Source: Smallanthus sonchifolius (taxonomy: Eukaryota; Streptophyta; Magnoliopsida; Asterales; Asteraceae). From it: DNA of 64,000 bases. The stretch is taken from assembly GCA_023525975.1 (NCBI GenBank), contig CM042029.1:82194849-82258848 (forward strand). The letters are read 5' to 3'. A model generated the notes under the pieces. That model saw nothing but the letters and a program-made list of their open reading frames with translations. It was not told where the DNA came from and did not search any database. Numbering within the stretch: the first letter of the stretch is position 1; the number at the start of each line of letters is the position of its first letter. Below, piece by piece: positions 59,500-64,000 of this stretch. The position numbers were made by a program, and so were the translations under genes.

Positions 59500-60133
59500 G
59501 CTGAGTTATTGGTGGGTCCAGCTTTCGTCGATTAGGTATAAAGCTTGATTCCACTTTAGACTGCTTTTATGAAGTTGTTGTCGTCTTTTGATTTCGTCAT
59601 TCAGTGCATCATCTTCTAGAATTCTTCTTTGGGCCGAAAACATCCTCTGTGTTTTAGATTGGGATTTGGCCCAACTCGTTGCATAGGGCCTCAAGTTCAC
59701 CAAGGAGTTTTCTGGCCTTTTGGTTTTGCTTTCGGACTTCGGGCCAATGGTCTCCCCAGAAGTTATCATGGGTTGAATTTGCAAGACAGACTTGGGCTTT
59801 GAAGTCCAAAACTGCTTGGAGGTTTCGCATTGCTGTGACTGCTCCTTTTGCTGCTTCTGATTCCAACTGTTGTGCAATTTCGGTGTAGGCACTTCCTGCT
59901 TCATCTGAGATTGGGGTTGTGTTGGCCTTGATCTGGTATCTTCTGTACAGTGCTCCTGGTTCAGAGAATGAGAATGGTCCTCTAAAAACTCTTGGCATTG
60001 GCTTGAAATCTAGATTATTTGATCTAACCCATTCTTCTCTTTCCTTGACTGAACACCTTCCCATAGTTCTTCTATCATTCTCAGGCTCTTCATTAGAACT
60101 TCCTGTGCTGGGTCTGAACATTCTGCAAAACAA
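59500..60133 (-). pseudogene. Pararetroviral region downstream of RNase H
   Basis: Open for about 159 codons in the frame ending at 59654, with MPRVFRGPFSFSEPGALYRR and a helical Glu/Ala/Gln-rich part. I do not recognise a domain; it probably is the C-terminal region or the next ORF of the virus. A second overlapping frame (59506-59904) is likely a shadow. Confidence 0.5.
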
Positions 60134-60649
60134 AAATTTACCAGTCTTGATAAGGAATCCGCCAAGGTGTTGTGCTTTCCCTCAATGTGTTCGATATTTA
60201 TTTGGACTCCGGTTCCTGTGATGATATCAGCAAACTTCAACCATCTTACCCTCGATGCCTTGTTGCTATTAGTTTTATTGTAAAAACTTATAATGGCTTG
60301 GCAGTCGGTTCTCAGGGTTATCTCCCTCTTGTCTAGATAATATATTTTCAGCTTTTCTAGGGAGTTTATGCAAGCATTGATTTCCGCGTCAATAGTGGAT
60401 TGGATTGTTTTGAATTTCCCGCTTGCATATGCGCTCATCCTTTCGCTCTTTTTTTGGGTCCATTTTCTTTTTCTTCCATTTGCATACACCTCCCCATCCT
60501 TCCATGCAACCGTCAGTCTCGATTACAATATATGAGTCTGCTGGTGGTATTTCCAGGTCTGGTAATGTTTCCACCTGTTTTTTGATTTTCCTGATTATTT
60601 CGTAATCTGAGGGCTTCATTCTTTTATCTCTATGGGGTTTTGTCTTTTC
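60010..60649 (-). pseudogene. Pararetroviral RNase H fragment
   Basis: Continues from the reverse transcriptase after the stop. Shows the RNase H pattern: ETDGCMEGWGG near 60530, then after a frame change near 60430, TIDAEINACINSLEK, LRTDCQAIISFY and EGKHNTLADSLSR. The frame change is within a Lys-rich stretch. Confidence 0.8.
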
Positions 60650-61952
60650 TTATAATGGACCAAGGAGTAAGCTCAACTTAGGGATGTAACTTCTTGCATA
60701 GTTTAAGATTCCAAGGAAGGATCTTAACCCTGTTTTTGTCTTGAGCTTTTCTTCTTCGAAGTCACATATTTTTTTGATTATGTGCAGTTGCAGTTTTATC
60801 TTGTCCCTTCCGATTATTGCCCCTAAGAATTCAATTTCTTGACAGGCGATCTTCATTTTGGTTGGGGACAACACCAAACCTTTTTCTTTGCAGATTTGAA
60901 GCATTATATATAGGTGTTTCTCATGATCAGCTTCGTTCTTTGAGAACACCAGAATGTCGTCTATGTAAACTGCAATGAACTCTTCTGTTCCTTTGAAACA
61001 CTTATCCATTTTTCTTTGAAATATTGCTGGAGCATTCTTTAGGCCGAATGGCATGACTAGCCATTCATAAAGTCCTTTTGGGACCAAGAAGGCTGTCCAT
61101 TCTACCGACTCTTCCGCCATTGCTACCTGATGGAATCCTGATTTGAGATCAAACTTTGAGTATATTTTTGTTGTTCCAATTCTTTGTATTAGGGTGTTGA
61201 TACCAGGTAAGGAATACTGGTCTTTATGTGTATTATCGTTGAGGGTTCGATAATTAAAGACCATTCTTTCCTTTCCTTTGGTTTCTTTTCCCGTTACTGG
61301 ATCCATAGTGGTTCCTGAGTTTACCATCATTGCCATGGTTCTGTGCCTGCTCTTGCTAGGTCGGATTACTCCTATTTTTAGGAGGGCATCAATATGCTTT
61401 TGGAAGCTTGCTTCTAGAGCGGGCGTGACATGTTTTAAAGGCTTGTCTTGTATTGTAATATCTGGATTGATGATGTCCAGCTTACAAATTTCACCATTCT
61501 TTCTCCAATGCTTTAAGGGTTCCTCTCCAATGTACCATTGCTCCTGGAGTTCCTTTAAGATTGGCTTGAACCTTGCTTTGAGTTTTTCTAAATCTTGTTT
61601 GGAAAAGAGCACTGTCTCTTGTAACTCTTGGTAAAGCTCTTCGTCCATGTCCAGTTCTTCTATGGCTGCAGTGTTTATTTCTGTTGTTGGGTTTGTTTTT
61701 AACCTTGTGACCTTTTTATACAATGTCACCTCATCACCTTCAATCCTAATTCCTCCATTCATTGATCTTGTAAAGTTGGTGCCAATCAGCATATCAATGA
61801 CGTCCCCTGTTCTCATGTCCAGGGCATAAATCAGAGGAATTCTGAATTTATTGCCATCTATCCTAAAATTTCCGGCTTTCATCTTCTGATTTGAAGGTTG
61901 TCTGGAATTGAGGCCATTGAAATAGACTGTCCGTTCCATTGTCTCCAGTGAA
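60650..61952 (-). pseudogene. Pararetroviral protease-reverse transcriptase fragment
   Basis: Longest open part of the viral block (about 434 codons). Motifs in order: MLIGTNF, KHVTPALEA, KERMVFNYRTLND, SKFDLKSGFHQ, MPFGLKNAPAIFQRKM, YIDDILVF, FLGAIIG, LRSFLGILNYARSYIP. These are the RT hallmarks of Caulimoviridae. The frame happens to be open into the flanking Copia gag start at 62059, so the annotated ORF is a chimera. It ends at a premature TAA at 60650-60652, directly before RNase H. Confidence 0.8.
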
Positions 61953-61957
61953 CTTGC

Positions 61958-62059
61958 CCATATAGTGTAATTCAAAGCAGTCAAGATTGGACACTGTAGA
62001 GGAATCGTGGTAAAATTGTCCCTTATCATCACCGCCGGAGCTCCTGCCGTTTCCCCCAT
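61958..62059 (-). pseudogene. Copia gag N-terminus
   Basis: Encodes MGETAGAPAVMIRDNFTTIP and CPILTALNYTIWA, the usual first residues of a copia gag (CPxLT.xNYxxW). It stops at the CTTGC duplicate; gag resumes at 59273. The flanking PBS and LTR show that this is the true 5' end. Confidence 0.8.
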
Positions 62060-62159
62060 TGTTTTCCTTCGTCGTTTGTACCTCTGATTGAATCGCGATG
62101 GAGAATCCAGTCCTTCGGATCAAAATCGGCGAGCAATTCCGTTGGCTCTGATACCAATT

Positions 62160-62345
62160 TGATATCCAGTCCTCAGGTTTAACAAGAACAATTATCCAAC
62201 TTGTAACAAACTTTTATTGAGTAATGTGTAACTGTTAACAAACTAAGAACTAATCCAGTTCTTATATACAAACAAACAAAACAAGAATTAGAAAAATACA
62301 ACTAACACCCTTAAGAATGCAGAAATTATAATTAAAACCTATAAC
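62160..62345 (-). repeat. 5' LTR of the Copia relic, with PBS
   Basis: On the minus strand the PBS TTGGTATCAGAGCC lies at 62157-62144. Just upstream is an LTR ending GGATATCA (62160) and probably starting TGTTATAGG at 62345: about 186 bp with a TATATAAG box near 62268. The 3' LTR was not found. The right limit is a judgement from TG...CA. Confidence 0.6.
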
Positions 62346-62380
62346 ATCTAACTCGTGTAATACACGGGGATCTGACCTAG
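62346..62380 (+). mobile_element. Helitron 3' terminus
   Basis: CTCGTGTAATACACGGGG hairpin, ATCTGAC, then CTAG ending at 62380, followed by T. It abuts the Copia LTR, so the retroelement seems to have inserted just inside the Helitron's end. Confidence 0.6.
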
Positions 62381-62740
62381 TGTAGTATATGATCAAGAAA
62401 ATGACATCCGAACGCAACGTTCACTATCTATTTTATTTTATAATAAAATCTAATAATTTAGCAAACTATGGATACTCGTACTCCTCTTGCACTACAAAAT
62501 ATGGGACATTATACTTTGTTACGTTACCACCATCACTTAAATCGTTACAACAACTAAAACAATTTCATTTATAAAGATTTCATTCCAATTACGTTTTCAA
62601 TTATCTTTCGGTTTCCATAACGATAAACCATATGTTTTACGTGCTCAATTCCATTTCAAAACAATTTACAAACGCAACCCGAATGGACATAAAAACCCAA
62701 AATCACATTCTTTCCTTTTTCAAAATCACCTCGTTCAACA

Positions 62741-64000
62741 ATGACAATGGAACCGAGGTTTTTGAGGAGCACATGGTGGAACCGTCTAGTCGAAGTTGCA
62801 CATGTGGGTCTACGTATTTTGGCAAATGGATTTGCGACGACTTCAGTTGTCACGATATTGGCTAGCAATCAAGAAATCTATATGATGAATCACATAGCCA
62901 TTGCTAAAGCCCATTATAGTTATTCCTCTGCGCTGAGGTGATTATGTATACGTTGTGATTTTGGAAACAAGCAAAGTTAATAAACTATTAATTTGTGATT
63001 TTAAGTGTTAATTTGGTGATGTACGTGCAGGTACAAACTGATAGTAGATGCAGTTGGAAGCGTTTTCTCTCTACTCTCCTCGATTCTGGTTTACAAGAAG
63101 ACCAAATCCTCTCATACAGAACCCCAAACGTCTTTCTATTTTAATTTGCTTATTGTTGATATGGTAAGTTTGAGACCCCAATTAAATATATATGTGTGTG
63201 GAGGTTCAAATAATAAGTGAATTTTCACTAAAATACCTAAGAAATAATTTGTTTTTTAACCGAAACCGGGTCAAACGAAATTCGATTGAGTTCATTCCGG
63301 CGACGTTGAAATGACTCGTCGAGATTATGGTGGGCGTGCGTGGGGGGGGATTTAGGATTTTGGGGTGGGGTACGGGGATTTAGGTTTTTTTGGGGGTGGG
63401 GTGGGTAGGTTTAGGTTTTGTGGGGTGGGTAGGTTTAGGTTTTTTTTTTTTTTGGGGGGGGGGGGTGGGGGTTGGAGGATTTAAGTTTTTGAGGGGGTGG
63501 GGTGGTTAGATTTTTTGGTTTAGCATTTTGTGTTTAGTTTTAAGGTTTAGCTTTAGCGTTTTGCTTTTAGAGTTTCGTTTTAAGGGTTTAACTTTAGGGT
63601 TTAGCTCTACGCTTTATTTTGACGAGTCGGTTTAAACGCCGCTAGAATTAGTTCAATCGGAGTTCGTTTAACCCAGTTTTTTAGCGAAAATTCACTTATT
63701 AGCGGAACCTTCTGTTATACATATATGATTTCTTTTGTTTTCTACGAACTGTAACCTAACTATCACGATAAAATAACGAACCACCCTTGCAAAATTGGTC
63801 CTCATGGTTTGCATGTAATATATTAAAATTTCTTAACTCCTATAGATATAACAAGTGCAGGTGATGATGACATTGACGATCTCTGGATGTGCGGCAGCAA
63901 CTGGGGTCGGATTCGTGGCACTAAACGGAATTGAAGAGCCGGGGATTAGCTGGCTTCCGATATGTCATCTGGCCGGAAAATTCTGTCGGATGGCCACCCT
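62741..64000 (+). CDS. CASP-like membrane protein, 5' part
   Basis: Exons 62741-62937, 63031-63163 and 63861 onward; the gene runs off the window. Introns are GT-AG and keep frame. About 157 residues are visible. Family features: start with a basic segment then a first membrane helix (LRILANGFATTSVVTILAS), second helix (LIVDAVGSVFSLLSSILV), third (NLLIVDM, then VMMTLTISGCAAATGVGFVAL), and the conserved ICHLAGKFC near the visible end. CASP-like (UPF0497) proteins are four-helix plasma-membrane proteins, some forming scaffolds for cell-wall modification. It fits the CASPL1 group, but the missing end prevents assignment. Intron 2 carries a MITE. Confidence 0.8.
63203..63709. mobile_element. Long-TIR MITE with G-rich, telomere-like loop
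   Basis: Arms of about 110 bases: left from GGTTCAAATAATAAGTGAAT, right ending in the complement of GGTTCCGCTAATAAGTGAAT. Between the arms (63330-63605) is a strand-biased G/T-rich stretch with GGGGTGGG runs and repeated TTTAGGTTTT and TTTAGGGTTTAG words. No clear target duplication. It lies in intron 2 of the CASP-like gene. Confidence 0.7.

Larger units (their letters stand above)
59279..61952 (-). mobile_element. Badnavirus-like endogenous pararetroviral insertion
   Basis: A 2,674-bp block inside the Copia gag, with CTTGC on both sides (59274-59278, 61953-61957). On the minus strand it encodes part of a Caulimoviridae polyprotein, closest in style to badnaviruses: a protease-like zone (MLIGTNFTRS), reverse transcriptase (YSLPGINTLI, FDLKSGFHQVAM, YIDD at about 60960-60975), RNase H (ETDG near 60530, IDAEI near 60395, RTDCQAI), and a downstream region. 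It is partial: no movement protein or coat region, and no complete genome. The ends ACACTGGG and CCAGTGAA share an inverted CACTGG/CCAGTG. There are no LTRs. Not infectious as it stands: it is incomplete and broken. Confidence 0.8.

Noticed and set aside
59279..61952. CACTA transposon, from the CACTGG/CCAGTG ends
   Set aside because: The flanks do not show a 3-bp duplication directly outside these ends, and the content is pararetroviral.

Overview
The window is nuclear DNA from a flowering plant: AT-rich intergenic DNA, short GT-AG introns and dense Class I and Class II transposons. A eudicot, probably Asteraceae, is likely. The basis is the accessory ORF of the large LTR element, which resembles the extra ORF of Copia elements I know from Tanacetum-type genomes, plus the dialect of small Helitrons and MITEs. 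The species cannot be fixed from the sequence alone.

Layout. 1-5.9 kb is intergenic with MITEs, a SINE and a small Helitron. 5.9-8.1 kb holds an intact two-exon PB1-domain gene (+). 8.1-12.6 kb is intergenic. 12.7-28.6 kb is the wreck of an alpha/beta-hydrolase gene (+). Its second intron (12.7 kb) holds an old minus-strand Copia relic, itself split by a young 9.3-kb LTR retrotransposon (13685-22952) and by a hAT-like MITE. 28.9-31.6 kb is a transposon graveyard (LINE, PIF/Harbinger, Helitron pieces). 32.1-35.4 kb is an intact eight-exon PP2C gene (+). 35.4-44.5 kb is gene-free. 44.5-49.8 kb is an LRR receptor-like (pseudo)kinase gene (+) with hAT elements in a 3.3-kb intron and a one-base frameshift. 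51.9-54.1 kb is a two-exon GT14 (core-2/I-branching) glycosyltransferase gene (-). 58.1-62.3 kb is a minus-strand Copia relic whose gag is cut by 2.67 kb of badnavirus-like endogenous pararetroviral DNA flanked by a 5-bp direct repeat. 62.7 kb to the end is the 5' part of a CASP-like membrane-protein gene (+).

The PP2C, LRR-RLK and GT14 genes are adjacent and, from memory, match the trio At1g68410, At1g68400 and At1g68390 of Arabidopsis. This suggests an ancestral gene block expanded here by transposons.

Three places deserve most attention. First, the 13685-22952 element has intact LTRs, PBS, PPT and target duplication and carries gag plus a long accessory ORF but no protease, integrase, reverse transcriptase or RNase H; it also carries arrays of hairpin-forming repeats in both LTRs and inside. 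Second, pararetroviral DNA sits in a Copia gag with an integrase-like target duplication. Third, the hydrolase gene has apparently lost its central exons while keeping exon phase.
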